Source of the DNA: an uncultured Myxococcales bacterium
Lineage (GTDB): Bacteria > Myxococcota > Myxococcia > Myxococcales > Myxococcaceae
Reading direction: 5' to 3'
Length of the DNA: 64,000 nucleotides
Assembly (NCBI GenBank): GCA_937980205.1
Contig: CALJKW010000078.1
Coordinates: 186,001 to 250,000 of the forward strand
Shown here: positions 34,842 through 42,755 of the stretch, piece by piece
Position numbering within the stretch: the first letter of the stretch is position 1
How the letters are laid out: each line of letters starts with the position of its first letter
Program-made: the position numbers and the translations under genes
Notes under the pieces: generated by a model
Told to the model about the DNA's origin: nothing
The model's database searches: none
The model's input: only the letters and a program-made list of their open reading frames with translations

Positions 34842-35105
34842 TCAGCCCTTCTGCGGAACCTTCTGCCCTTCGGGCGCCGCTTCGGTCGTCGGCTTCTGCA
34901 CCGCGCCCTGCCCCTCGCGCTCGATGTGGATGTGGCCGAGGTCCTCGGCCTTCAGCGTGCCGTTCTTGATCAGCGCATCGACGAGCTGGCGGTGCTGCTC
35001 TTCGTGCTCCTGCGGAAGCGCGTCGGAGTCCGAGTCGTACTTGATGATGACGTTCTTCTTCTTCGTCGTCGGGTCGACTTGAAGGCGGATCGTAAGTGAC
35101 GCCAT
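34842..35105 (-). CDS. Small acidic/basic protein, FtsH-system adaptor-like
   Basis: 87 residues. MASLTIRLQVDPTTKKKNVI then KYDSDSDALPQEHEEQHRQL and KAEDLGHIHIEREGQ. A beta-strand start followed by helix and strand could be a ubiquitin-like/YukD-like or FtsH-associated small domain; this is a guess from shape and context. It is the last gene of the FtsH cluster. A 24-codon copy of its beginning lies just upstream. Such small proteins with a highly conserved start would be good adaptors or substrates for the FtsH-like protease. Confidence 0.6.
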   Translation of the reverse strand: MASLTIRLQVDPTTKKKNVIIKYDSDSDALPQEHEEQHRQLVDALIKNGTLKAEDLGHIHIEREGQGAVQKPTTEAAPEGQKVPQKG

Positions 35106-35147
35106 GAGAGCCTCGTGCGCGGCAGGGCCGGTGCCCTACCGGGCGGG

Positions 35148-35222
35148 TCAGGGGGTAGGCCCCCTGGGGTTGTTCTTCTTGGTGGTGGGGTCCACCTGCA
35201 GCCTGATCGTCAACAACGCCAT
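35148..35222 (-). pseudogene. Truncated 24-residue paralogue of the 87-residue protein
   Basis: ATG at 35222 to TGA at 35148 reads MALLTIRLQVDPTTKKNN, then PRGPTP and stop. Sixteen of its first 18 residues match the intact neighbour's start, but the codons differ at many third positions. After codon 18 the homology stops abruptly. It may be a decayed duplicate or a very short real gene. No Shine-Dalgarno stands out. Confidence 0.5.
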
Positions 35223-35241
35223 GCACTGACCCTATGCTGCT

Positions 35242-36303
35242 TCAGCGCGCCGCGTCGACCTCGCGCACCTCGGCCTGCTCGAGCACGTAGCCGATGAGCT
35301 GCTGCTGGTACGCCGCCTCGACCATCGACGTCGCCGCGGCCGGGTCGGCCTTCCCCAGCGACTTGAGCGCCGCCTCGTCGAGCCCCAGCGCCGCGCCGGA
35401 GGCAACCATGATGGCCTCGAGCTGCTCGGGCTCCGGCTTCACGCCGTCGCGCTCGGCGATCGCCTTGAGCGCGAGCGACAGGCGAAGCCGCGAGCGGACC
35501 TCCTCGCGCTTCACCGGGTCCTCGAGCCACAGGTCGAGCGCCTCCTGCTGCTCGGCGGCGTCGAAGCCCTTCGCCGACAGGTGGGTGCCCTCGGCGGCGC
35601 CCCAGCGGCGGCGCAGCTCTTCGTCGACGAGCGCGTCGCCGACGTCGGCGCCGGCGCGGTTGGCGACCTCTTCGAGCACCTTCGCCTCGGCGTCGGCCCA
35701 GGCGCCGTCGACCCACTCGGAGATCAGCTCGTCGGCGATCTTCAGCATCACCTCGTCGAGCGTCTTGCCGCGGCCGAGCTTCACCAGCGCCGCCGGGTCG
35801 TCGCCGTTCAGCGGCTTGACCTCGAACGCGCGCAGCACGTCGACGATCAGCTCCGCCGTCTTGCCGCGCAGCGCAGGGTTCGGGTGCTCGGCTCCGAGCT
35901 TCACCTTCACGCGCGCCGAGCCGCCGACCTGCGCTCCGGTGAGCTGCTCGGCGAGGCCCTCGAGCGCGGCGTTGGGCACGAGGTCGAACGACCAGCCGAA
36001 GCGCACGCCGCCGGGCATCAGCTTCCCGCCGACGTAGCCGAGCACGTCGACCTCGACCTCGTCGCCCGCCGCGAGCTTCTCGCCGCGCGCCCGCTCGCGC
36101 CGTACGCCGTGCTCGCGCAAGAGCTCGACGAACCGGCCCGACAGCTCATCGGCCGTCGGAGGCTCGGGCGCCTCGACCGTCATCACCAGGCCCTCGAGCG
36201 AGGGGGCCTTCACCGGCGGCAGCGGCACCGCACCCTTCTTGAGCGCCTGGGTGACGGGCAGCTGCTGCAGCTTTCGCAGAATCAGATCGGCTTGGAGACT
36301 CAT
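35242..36303 (-). CDS. Trigger-factor-like / FKBP-type peptidyl-prolyl isomerase-like protein
   Basis: 353 residues from the ATG at 36303. The middle resembles an FKBP-type domain (LAAGDEVEVDVLGYVGGKLM, then GWSFDLVPNAALEGLAEQLT and AQVGGSARVKVKLGAEHPN). The C-terminal ~170 residues are helical like the trigger factor C-domain (LDEVMLKIADELISEWV, RSRLRLSLALKAIAERDGVK). No ribosome-binding tail is obvious. It is coupled to the preceding gene by ATGA and sits in the FtsH cluster. A chaperone/isomerase feeding or protecting FtsH substrates is a reasonable inference. Confidence 0.75.
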   Translation of the reverse strand: MSLQADLILRKLQQLPVTQALKKGAVPLPPVKAPSLEGLVMTVEAPEPPTADELSGRFVELLREHGVRRERARGEKLAAGDEVEVDVLGYVGGKLMPGGVRFGWSFDLVPNAALEGLAEQLTGAQVGGSARVKVKLGAEHPNPALRGKTAELIVDVLRAFEVKPLNGDDPAALVKLGRGKTLDEVMLKIADELISEWVDGAWADAEAKVLEEVANRAGADVGDALVDEELRRRWGAAEGTHLSAKGFDAAEQQEALDLWLEDPVKREEVRSRLRLSLALKAIAERDGVKPEPEQLEAIMVASGAALGLDEAALKSLGKADPAAATSMVEAAYQQQLIGYVLEQAEVREVDAAR

Positions 36304-37274
36304 CAGCGGAACCAAGATCCCACGAAGGAAGAGATGGTGGAAACAGCCGCGCCGACCTGGCTCACGATCGGGATGTTGGTCGCCGCGGCGATCGAACCGA
36401 TGGCGGTCACGACCGAGGCAGCTCGACGACCGAAGCTCGCGTTCGGGTCACGAAGCGTCGCGACGGCGTTCGCGGTGTCGGCGACGGCGATGGCCACGTT
36501 CGCTCCGGGCACGAAGCGCCCCGCGGTGCGCGCGAGCCGCCCCGCAGCGACCGTGGCCTGCGCGGCTCGGCCGGCGCGCGCGGCGCGGATCGCCGCGACC
36601 GTGTTCGCCCGTGCCGCCTGCGGAGCCGCCCGGCGTGCCGTGGCGACCGCCCGCTGCTGCATCGCCTGGCGCGTGCGCCCGCTCATGCTGTCGACGGCGA
36701 TGCGCGCGGCGGTCCGACGCGCCGCCCCGGGGGCTCCCGGCGCCGCGGCGGTGTACGCGCGGCGCGCCGCCCGGTACGAGGTGGCGAAGCGGTTCCCGTC
36801 GCGGACGAGCTCGGCGGTGTGCTGCGCGACCTGCGCGGTGTCGTTCACCGCCTCTGCCGACGACCGGATGGCCGCCGTCACGTCCTCGCGCGAGCCGGTG
36901 CGCGCGGCCTGGCGAACGTTCTGCACCGCGCTCGAGATGGTGCCCGGCAGGTTGTACGCGCTCACCGCCTGGCGCGCGGTGCGGACCGTACGACCCGCGA
37001 CCTCCGCGCGCTGGAACGTGTTGTTCGAGCCCGCCGCCGCGCTGTCTACCGCGTTCCGCCAGTTCTGCCGGGTCTGACCCGCCCGCCGGCCGAAGTCGCG
37101 CAGGCTCTGCGGCCCGGTCCGAAACGAGTCGCGCGCGGCCAGCGCGTCGGGGACGACCTTCGTCGCGTCGCTGGCCGCGTTCAGCAGCTCACGCGGCTCG
37201 TACTGCGTCCTCACGCCCATGCGCTCGAAGAAGCTCGGTCGCGGCGCGGGGTTACGTCCAACGGGAGTGGTCAT
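36303..37274 (-). CDS. Ala/Arg-rich low-complexity protein in the FtsH cluster
   Basis: 323 residues, no signal. Begins MTTPVGRNPAPRPSFFERMG, then a long Ala/Arg/Thr/Val-rich stretch (RNWRNAVDSAAAGS, AVATARRAAPQAARANTVAA). The C-terminal ~50 residues are hydrophobic and weakly charged (VAIAVADTANAVATL, IVSQVGAAVSTISSFVGSWF), perhaps membrane-associating or amphipathic. I do not recognise a family. Its stop overlaps the PPIase-like start (ATGA). High Arg and a hydrophobic tail make a DNA- or membrane-binding role possible, nothing more. Confidence 0.6.
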   Translation of the reverse strand: MTTPVGRNPAPRPSFFERMGVRTQYEPRELLNAASDATKVVPDALAARDSFRTGPQSLRDFGRRAGQTRQNWRNAVDSAAAGSNNTFQRAEVAGRTVRTARQAVSAYNLPGTISSAVQNVRQAARTGSREDVTAAIRSSAEAVNDTAQVAQHTAELVRDGNRFATSYRAARRAYTAAAPGAPGAARRTAARIAVDSMSGRTRQAMQQRAVATARRAAPQAARANTVAAIRAARAGRAAQATVAAGRLARTAGRFVPGANVAIAVADTANAVATLRDPNASFGRRAASVVTAIGSIAAATNIPIVSQVGAAVSTISSFVGSWFR

Positions 37275-37309
37275 GGTTCCTTGGGTACGGAGGTGAACGC
37301 TCAGTGGAT

Positions 37310-38629
37310 TCAGGCCGGCGCCGACGCGCCACGGCCCTCGAGCTCGAGCGACCGGGCCGCCGCCCGCGACGCGCTGAGCACCGTGGCGCGCAAGAGGCCG
37401 TCTTCCACGCGCACGCGCCGCGACTCCTTCGTGTCGTTGACGAGGGTGAGCCGCTGGCCGCGCGCCGAGACGTCGACGCGAGCGGGCGGAGCAGACAGCG
37501 TGATCGTCGCCTCCGAGGTGGTCGCCTCCTCGAGCACGTCGAGCTCGATGAAGACCGAGTGGCCCGACGTCACCGCCCAGGCCCCGGCGGGCAGCTGCAG
37601 CCGAAGCTCGAGCCGCTCGCCCGGCGCGAGCACCTGCTGCGCGACGACGTGCGGAGAGTGCGCCGGTGCACCGAGGCAATACGTGCCGACCTCGACCTCG
37701 CGCACCCTGGGGCTCGGCCGGAACACGAGCTCGACCGAGCTCATCGGGTCGACCGGCACCGCGACGTCGCACGCCTCGCAGCGGCCGGCGGCGTCGAGAT
37801 CTTCCGGGCGCTCGAGCTGGCTCGAGGCGACGCGGCAGTGCGGGCAGAGCAGATCCCACCGCAGCTGCAAGAGGCCGACGTCGGCGGCGATCAGGCACGC
37901 GTCGATCATCGCGTCCTCCGGCATGCCCGCGCGGTGCGCGAGCTCGATGGGCCGCAGCCGGCCGAGCTCGCGCGGGTCGCCCTGGCGGATCATCATCTCG
38001 AGCACCATCAGCGCGTGGGGAGTCGCGCCGTTCGCGTGCGCCGCCTTGAGCAGCCGCTCGAGCTCGCGCTCGCCGTCGCTCGAGAGCGGCTGCGTGGGCG
38101 CCAGCGGGTCGAGGCGGCTGCGCTGCTCTTCCGGAGTCGCGAGGTACTGCTCGAGCTCCTCGTACACGCGCTGGAACGCGCGCTTGAGCCGCACGCCGAG
38201 CTCGGCCGCGACGACCGGCGCGTACATCATCGAGCGCGGCTGCGCCTCGAACGTCTGCGTGAGCCGCGTGCCGTTCCCGTCGGCCTCGAGCTCGACCACG
38301 CTGCGCATCCACAAGAGCGGGCCGGCGCGGTACTCGCGCAGCACACCGAAGCGCTGACCGGCGACGTGCTCGAACGGGTGCTCCACCCACTCGAGCGTGA
38401 AGCCGAGCTGCTTCGCGCGGCCGATCAGCACGCGTCCGCCCTCGGCAGGCTCATACGTGCCCTTCGCCTCGGGAATGCCCGCGGCGCGGTTGATGCGATC
38501 GGTGTCCGAGACGTACGCCCAGACCTCGGCCGGCGAGGCCGAGAAGCGCTGCTCCAGGGAGAACCGCTGCGAAGCCTCGCCCGGGGCGCGCGGGTGAGCA
38601 GCCGTCAACGAGGAAGGGTCGGATGGCAT
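37310..38629 (-). CDS. SRPBCC (START-like) plus DUF5939-like protein with zinc-ribbon
   Basis: 439 residues. The first ~180 residues match the SRPBCC ligand-binding fold (FSASPAEVWAYVSDTDRINR, GFTLEWVEHPFEHVAGQRFG, GNGTRLTQTFEAQPR). The second part has a Cys4 ribbon (CPHC then CEAC, residues ~270-300) with strands (VEVGTYCLGAPAHSPHVVAQ), as in DUF5939 regions that precede class III adenylate cyclases. No cyclase domain is present here. It lies 34 bp after the FtsH-like gene in the same direction. A cyclase-like sensor half without its enzyme suggests a scavenged sensory module. Confidence 0.7.
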   Translation of the reverse strand: MPSDPSSLTAAHPRAPGEASQRFSLEQRFSASPAEVWAYVSDTDRINRAAGIPEAKGTYEPAEGGRVLIGRAKQLGFTLEWVEHPFEHVAGQRFGVLREYRAGPLLWMRSVVELEADGNGTRLTQTFEAQPRSMMYAPVVAAELGVRLKRAFQRVYEELEQYLATPEEQRSRLDPLAPTQPLSSDGERELERLLKAAHANGATPHALMVLEMMIRQGDPRELGRLRPIELAHRAGMPEDAMIDACLIAADVGLLQLRWDLLCPHCRVASSQLERPEDLDAAGRCEACDVAVPVDPMSSVELVFRPSPRVREVEVGTYCLGAPAHSPHVVAQQVLAPGERLELRLQLPAGAWAVTSGHSVFIELDVLEEATTSEATITLSAPPARVDVSARGQRLTLVNDTKESRRVRVEDGLLRATVLSASRAAARSLELEGRGASAPA

Positions 38630-38663
38630 GTGGGCCCTACGGTGCAGAGGAGAGATTGGATTT

Positions 38664-40772
38664 CTACTTCTTCTGGCTCTGCAGCGGCAGGATCCCCGAC
38701 AGCGCCTCGCGGTCGAGCACCTTCTTCTCGACGAGCAGGTCGCGCAGCGTCGTCACCAGCGCCTTGTTCTTCGCGAGGATGTCGTGTGCGCGCTTGCGGT
38801 TCGCCTCGAGGATCTCGCGCACCGCCCGCTCGCTCGACTCGCGCAGCGCGTGCGACGGCGGCGGGTGCTCGCGCGACGGAGCCATCAGCACGCGCACGCC
38901 CACGCCGTCGCCGCCCATGCCGAACTCTTCGACCAGCGCGCGGGCGATGTTCGTCGCGCGATCGAGATCCGCCGCGCTGCCGATGGAGAGGTCCTCGAGC
39001 AAGAGCAGCTCGGCCTCGCGCCCGCCCATCAGCGTGCAGATCTGATCCTGCAGCTGGCCGCGCGTGACGACGTAGCGGTGCGCCGGGTCGGAGTACGCGA
39101 CGAAGCCGAGCGAGCCGGCGAGGTCTCCGCGAATCGAGATGCGGTCGATGGTCGGGGTGTTCTCGCAGAACAGCGCGCACACCGCGTGGCCGGCCTCGTG
39201 CGTCGCGACCACGAACTCTTCGCGCGGCGTCAGCGCCGGCCGCTCGACGAACTCGCTGAGCGCCTTGTCGACGTCCTCGATCTCGGTGGGCTGCGTGGCG
39301 TCGCGGCGCTCGCGCAGCCGCATGCGCGCGAGCGTGCGGCACAGCGCCTGGAGGTGATCGCCGGAGTACCGCGTGTTCTGCCCCTCGACGAGATCGCCGG
39401 TGCGCTTCACCGCGTAGTCCATCGCGCGGGCCGACAGCGCGAGGCTCATCTTCTGGTCGTAGATGGAGAGGATCGCGCGGCGGTCGTCCGACCCCGGATA
39501 GGGGATCTGCAGGTGGAACTCGAAGCGCCCGGGCCGCAGCAGCGCCGGGTCCAGCGACTCGACGAAGTTCGTGGTGCCGACGATGAACACGAGCTCGTCC
39601 TTGCGGAAGCCGTCCATCTCGGTGAGCAGCTGGTTCACCATCGAGTGCTCGACGCCGCTGCCCTGGTACGTGCCGCGGCGCACCGCGAACGAGTCGAGCT
39701 CGTCGAACACGATCACCGCCGGCGCCGCCTGCCGCGCCCGCATGAACACCTGCCGCAGGTTCTCTTCGCTCTCGCCGACCCACTTCGACTTGAGCTCGGG
39801 GCCGCTCACGACGCTGAGCGCCGCGCCGAGCGACGTCGCCATCGCCTTCGCGAACAGCGTCTTGCCGGTGCCGGGAGGGCCCCAGAAGATCATGCCGCGC
39901 GGGATCAGCGACTCGATGCGCTTCACCTGGTTCTCGTCGTTCAGCGCGTCCTTGTGCGCGAGCACGTCGAGGATGTCGCGCTGCAGCCGCTCCTTCACCT
40001 TCGCGTAGCCGCCGATGTCCTTCTGCAGATCGACGTCGGGCACCTGCAGCTGGCCGACGAGCGTGCCGGCGCGCAGCTGGCTGAACGCGGGGCGCGTGTC
40101 GGCGGGGTAGTCCTCTCCCTGCAGCGTCGAGAGCAGCCGCCGCAGCCGCGCCGCGTTCACGCCCGAGACCTGCTTGTAGAGCGGGTAGACCGGCAGCGTC
40201 TTGTGCGCCGAGAGCTTCCTCGACTCGCGCTGCGTGACGAGCATGCCGAGGCGATCGCGCGGCACTCCGCTGAGCGTCTCGCGCCGCGGGAAGAGGTTGT
40301 CGATGACCTTCGGCAGCGCGAACGAGTGGTCGCGGAAGCCGAGGAACACGAGCTCGGGGTTCTCGTAGAGCAGCGGAATCGCCTCGCGCGCCTCGGCGCT
40401 CAGGCCGCCCGTCGAGGCGGTGAGCAGGTCGAGGTGCGGCAGCACGATGATGCGCTCGGCGACCGCGCCGCGCACCGCCTCGCGCAACAGGAAGAGAATC
40501 GCGCCGACGAGCCCCACGCCCTGCGGCAGCGGCGGGAGATCGGCGATCGGCCGACCGTCGAGGTACAGGAACTGGCGGCCCTCTTTCTTCAGCCGGTCGC
40601 GCACCGACTTGAAGACGAACGGCGTCAGCTCTTTGTCGGCCTCGACGAGCACCGACAGGCCGCGCCGCAGGCCGTCGGTGACGCGGGAGAGCTCCTGCGA
40701 GTACGCGGCCTCGACGGCGGCGAACGGCGTGAGCTCGACCGGGAGCTGCTCTTCGGGGACCGTGATGCTCAA
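38664..40772 (-). CDS. FtsH-like AAA+ zinc metalloprotease, no membrane anchor
   Basis: 702 residues. Residues 1-250 form an N-terminal region without the usual FtsH membrane segments (LSITVPEEQLPVELTPFAAV). The AAA+ module has Walker A GPPGTGKTLF with Lys304, Walker B VIVFDELDSFAV, and SRH residues in LDPALLRPGRFEFHL. The M41 protease part has HEAGH (His525-x3-His529). The only start in frame after the previous stop is a TTG at 40772, with AAGGTG 6 bases earlier, and it overlaps the upstream stop (TTGA). FtsH degrades unfolded or tagged proteins by ATP-driven unfolding; here it appears soluble. Confidence 0.9.
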   Translation of the reverse strand: MSITVPEEQLPVELTPFAAVEAAYSQELSRVTDGLRRGLSVLVEADKELTPFVFKSVRDRLKKEGRQFLYLDGRPIADLPPLPQGVGLVGAILFLLREAVRGAVAERIIVLPHLDLLTASTGGLSAEAREAIPLLYENPELVFLGFRDHSFALPKVIDNLFPRRETLSGVPRDRLGMLVTQRESRKLSAHKTLPVYPLYKQVSGVNAARLRRLLSTLQGEDYPADTRPAFSQLRAGTLVGQLQVPDVDLQKDIGGYAKVKERLQRDILDVLAHKDALNDENQVKRIESLIPRGMIFWGPPGTGKTLFAKAMATSLGAALSVVSGPELKSKWVGESEENLRQVFMRARQAAPAVIVFDELDSFAVRRGTYQGSGVEHSMVNQLLTEMDGFRKDELVFIVGTTNFVESLDPALLRPGRFEFHLQIPYPGSDDRRAILSIYDQKMSLALSARAMDYAVKRTGDLVEGQNTRYSGDHLQALCRTLARMRLRERRDATQPTEIEDVDKALSEFVERPALTPREEFVVATHEAGHAVCALFCENTPTIDRISIRGDLAGSLGFVAYSDPAHRYVVTRGQLQDQICTLMGGREAELLLLEDLSIGSAADLDRATNIARALVEEFGMGGDGVGVRVLMAPSREHPPPSHALRESSERAVREILEANRKRAHDILAKNKALVTTLRDLLVEKKVLDREALSGILPLQSQKK

Positions 40773-41332
40773 ACCCGCACCTTGATGGTGAGCTCGCCGG
40801 TCTCGGCGTTCTCGTTGACCTCTTCGACGGTGCCGAGCTGCGCGGCGCGCTCTTTGAGCGACGCGGCGGTCACGCGGTTCACGACGCCGTCGAGCTCGGC
40901 CTTCAAGTCGCGCAGCCGGCCGCTGAGCTTCTCGGTGATCTGCTCGCGCAGCTTGTTCTCTTCGGCAGAAGCCTCGGCCTCGAGCGCGGCCTGCGCGTTC
41001 TTGCGCAGCTCCTGCTCGCGCATCGTGCGCGACTCGTCGACCGCGATGCCGGTGCGCTGCGCCTTGAGCTCGAGCGCCTTCTCGCCCTTCGCGACGACCT
41101 TCACCTCGCCGTCCTTCAGCGAGACCTCGACCACGATGCCGCCCTCTTCCTTCCGCACGGCCTTGTCGCCCTCGCGCGTGAAGCCCTTCTTCTCGAGCTC
41201 CGCGGCGAGCAGATCGGCCGTGCGCTCGCGGGTGAGGATGGGGAGCAGCTCGAGCTTCGACGCGACGCCGTCGTCGACCTGCACGTGGCGGGAGAGGGAC
41301 TCTTCGATGGAGATTCGATACGCGCGACTCAT
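40769..41332 (-). CDS. Coiled-coil protein coupled to the FtsH-like protease
   Basis: 187 residues. An N-terminal alpha/beta part (AYRISIEESLSRHVQVDD, LAAELEKKGFTREGDKAVR, GIVVEVSLKDGEVKVVAKGE) is followed by a coiled coil rich in Glu/Arg/Ala (ESRTMREQELRKNAQAALEA) and a final strand (NAETGELTIKVRV). It is the first gene of the FtsH set and overlaps the protease start by four bases. I read it as a dedicated adaptor for the protease; no name is certain. Confidence 0.65.
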   Translation of the reverse strand: MSRAYRISIEESLSRHVQVDDGVASKLELLPILTRERTADLLAAELEKKGFTREGDKAVRKEEGGIVVEVSLKDGEVKVVAKGEKALELKAQRTGIAVDESRTMREQELRKNAQAALEAEASAEENKLREQITEKLSGRLRDLKAELDGVVNRVTAASLKERAAQLGTVEEVNENAETGELTIKVRV

Positions 41333-41372
41333 GCCGGTGAGCTTGGCATAGCAACACCTGCGCTCGTAAGGC

Positions 41373-41975
41373 TCACCGGCGCTTCTTGCCGACGAACAAC
41401 ACGAACCGGTCGACCGGCTCGACCTCGACGTCGAAGCCGGCGCGGCCCATGCGCTTGATGAACGACGGGTCGACACTCGCCGACCACACCACCAGCGTGC
41501 CGCGCGCCTTGAGCATCTGCGCCAGGCGCGTAAGGCCCGCCGGCCCGTACAGCTTCGAGTTCGTCGCGTCCGACAACGCGCTCGGACCGTTGTCCACGTC
41601 GAGCAGCACCGAATCGAAACGACCGTCGGCGGTCGCGACGTCACCGGGGTGAATGTTGACGCGCTTGTCCCTCAGCGCGTCGCCGTGCAGGTGGGCGAGC
41701 GGGCCCTTGTTCCACGCGATGACCGCCTTCGAGAGCTCGGCGACCAGCACGTTGGCCTCGGGCACGCCGTCGAGCACCGCGCGCAGCGTGTAGCCGAGGC
41801 CCAGGCCTCCGATGAGGACGCGGCGCGAGCCCACGGCGTGCTTCGCCATCGCGACCTCGGACTGGTGGCGACGGCTCGACATGAGCTCGTGCCCGCCCGA
41901 GCGGATGACGTACTCACCATCGCGCTCTTGCAGCACCAGCGCGCCGTCGCGTGCGAGCGTGACCCAGGGCTTCAC
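41373..41975 (-). CDS. Spermidine synthase-like SAM-dependent methyltransferase fold
   Basis: 200 residues from the GTG at 41975, chosen because GAGGAGGT lies 5 bases before it. The Rossmann start is VLIGGLGLGYTLRAVLDGVP, then VLVAELSKAVIAWNKG, HPGDVATADGRFDSVLLDVD and TLVVWSASVDPSFI. The layout matches the spermidine synthase/SpeE-like superfamily without an obvious N-terminal decarboxy-SAM domain. Reaction unknown. It lies 40 bp before the coiled-coil gene in the same direction and may head the FtsH operon. Confidence 0.8.
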   Translation of the reverse strand: MKPWVTLARDGALVLQERDGEYVIRSGGHELMSSRRHQSEVAMAKHAVGSRRVLIGGLGLGYTLRAVLDGVPEANVLVAELSKAVIAWNKGPLAHLHGDALRDKRVNIHPGDVATADGRFDSVLLDVDNGPSALSDATNSKLYGPAGLTRLAQMLKARGTLVVWSASVDPSFIKRMGRAGFDVEVEPVDRFVLFVGKKRR

Positions 41976-42131
41976 GGCGACCTCCTCTACGTGAGCGTGG
42001 CCGCTTGGCAAAGCGCGCTGATCCCGATTCGTAACCGACGCGTCGATCGGCGTTACGCGCGCAGGACTTCGCGAGCCTGCTCGAACCGCCGTCACCATCC
42101 AGCCACGCGGAATCGCTGTGTTTCCAACACG

Positions 42132-42148
42132 TGGCACGTGCCTCGCTT
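42132..42148 (+). promoter_or_regulatory. Candidate sigma-54 (-24/-12) promoter for hsp20
   Basis: TGGCACGTGCCTCGCT: TGGCACG matches the -24 element exactly and TCGCT matches TTGCW except one base. The GG-to-GC distance is the required 10 bp. It would start transcription near 42158-42160, about 33 bases before the hsp20 ATG at 42193. Overlapping palindrome GGCACGTGCC adds an alternative reading as an operator. No enhancer site was identified. Confidence 0.5.
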
Positions 42149-42192
42149 ACCGCGCGGCGACCAGTCGTTCTTCCGGGGAGAACCCAAACACC

Positions 42193-42726
42193 ATGTTCGA
42201 AGAGATCGACACGACGATTCGCAGCGTCGAGCGGCTGTACCGCGCGGTCAGTGGCCGCGAGGCGAACGGAGTCGACGCCGCGCCGATCCCTCCCGAGCGT
42301 GATGCCGCGAAGCACGTCGACGAGCAGCTCGACAAGCTGCTCGCCACGCTCTCGCGCGTGCCGCAGGCCTTGGCGCCGATGGCCGCGCGCCCGGCGATGC
42401 CTGCGTGGGCGCCGCCCGTCTCCATCTTCGCGCGCAAGAACGAGCTGCTCGTCTGCGTCGATCTTCCCGGAGTCTCGCGCGATCACCTCACCGTCACCGC
42501 GACCGCAGGCGCGATCACCGTCAGCGGCCGCCGGCCGTCGCCGTTCAGCGAGGCCGAGGCGCGGCTGCAGCGCGGTGAGGCTCCGCTCGGAGCCTTCCGC
42601 CGCGAGATCGCCCTGCCGCCCGACGCCGCACTCGAAGGACTCAGCGCGTCGCTCAAGGACGGCGTGCTCGAGATCCGCGTGCCGCGCGCCGAGAAGCAGG
42701 CGCCTCGCGCGATTCAGGTCCAGTAG
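42193..42726 (+). CDS. Hsp20 / alpha-crystallin small heat-shock chaperone
   Basis: 177 residues. The alpha-crystallin domain is visible at ~75-170: PVSIFARKNELLVCVDLPGV, SRDHLTVTATAGAITVSGRR, LGAFRREIALPPDAALEGL, AS LKDGVLEIRVP (the typical terminal strand LxxGVLEIxVP). The N-terminal ~70 residues are helical and less conserved. The first gene of a plus-strand operon including the Trp-rich protein 29 bp downstream. Hsp20 oligomers hold unfolded proteins in a refoldable state. Confidence 0.93.
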   Translation: MFEEIDTTIRSVERLYRAVSGREANGVDAAPIPPERDAAKHVDEQLDKLLATLSRVPQALAPMAARPAMPAWAPPVSIFARKNELLVCVDLPGVSRDHLTVTATAGAITVSGRRPSPFSEAEARLQRGEAPLGAFRREIALPPDAALEGLSASLKDGVLEIRVPRAEKQAPRAIQVQ

Positions 42727-42755
42727 TCCAACGCAGTACTCACGAGGGAGAGGTC

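Noticed and set aside
35148..35222. Antitoxin or leader peptide
   Set aside because: It copies the neighbour's start and lacks toxin-antitoxin features.
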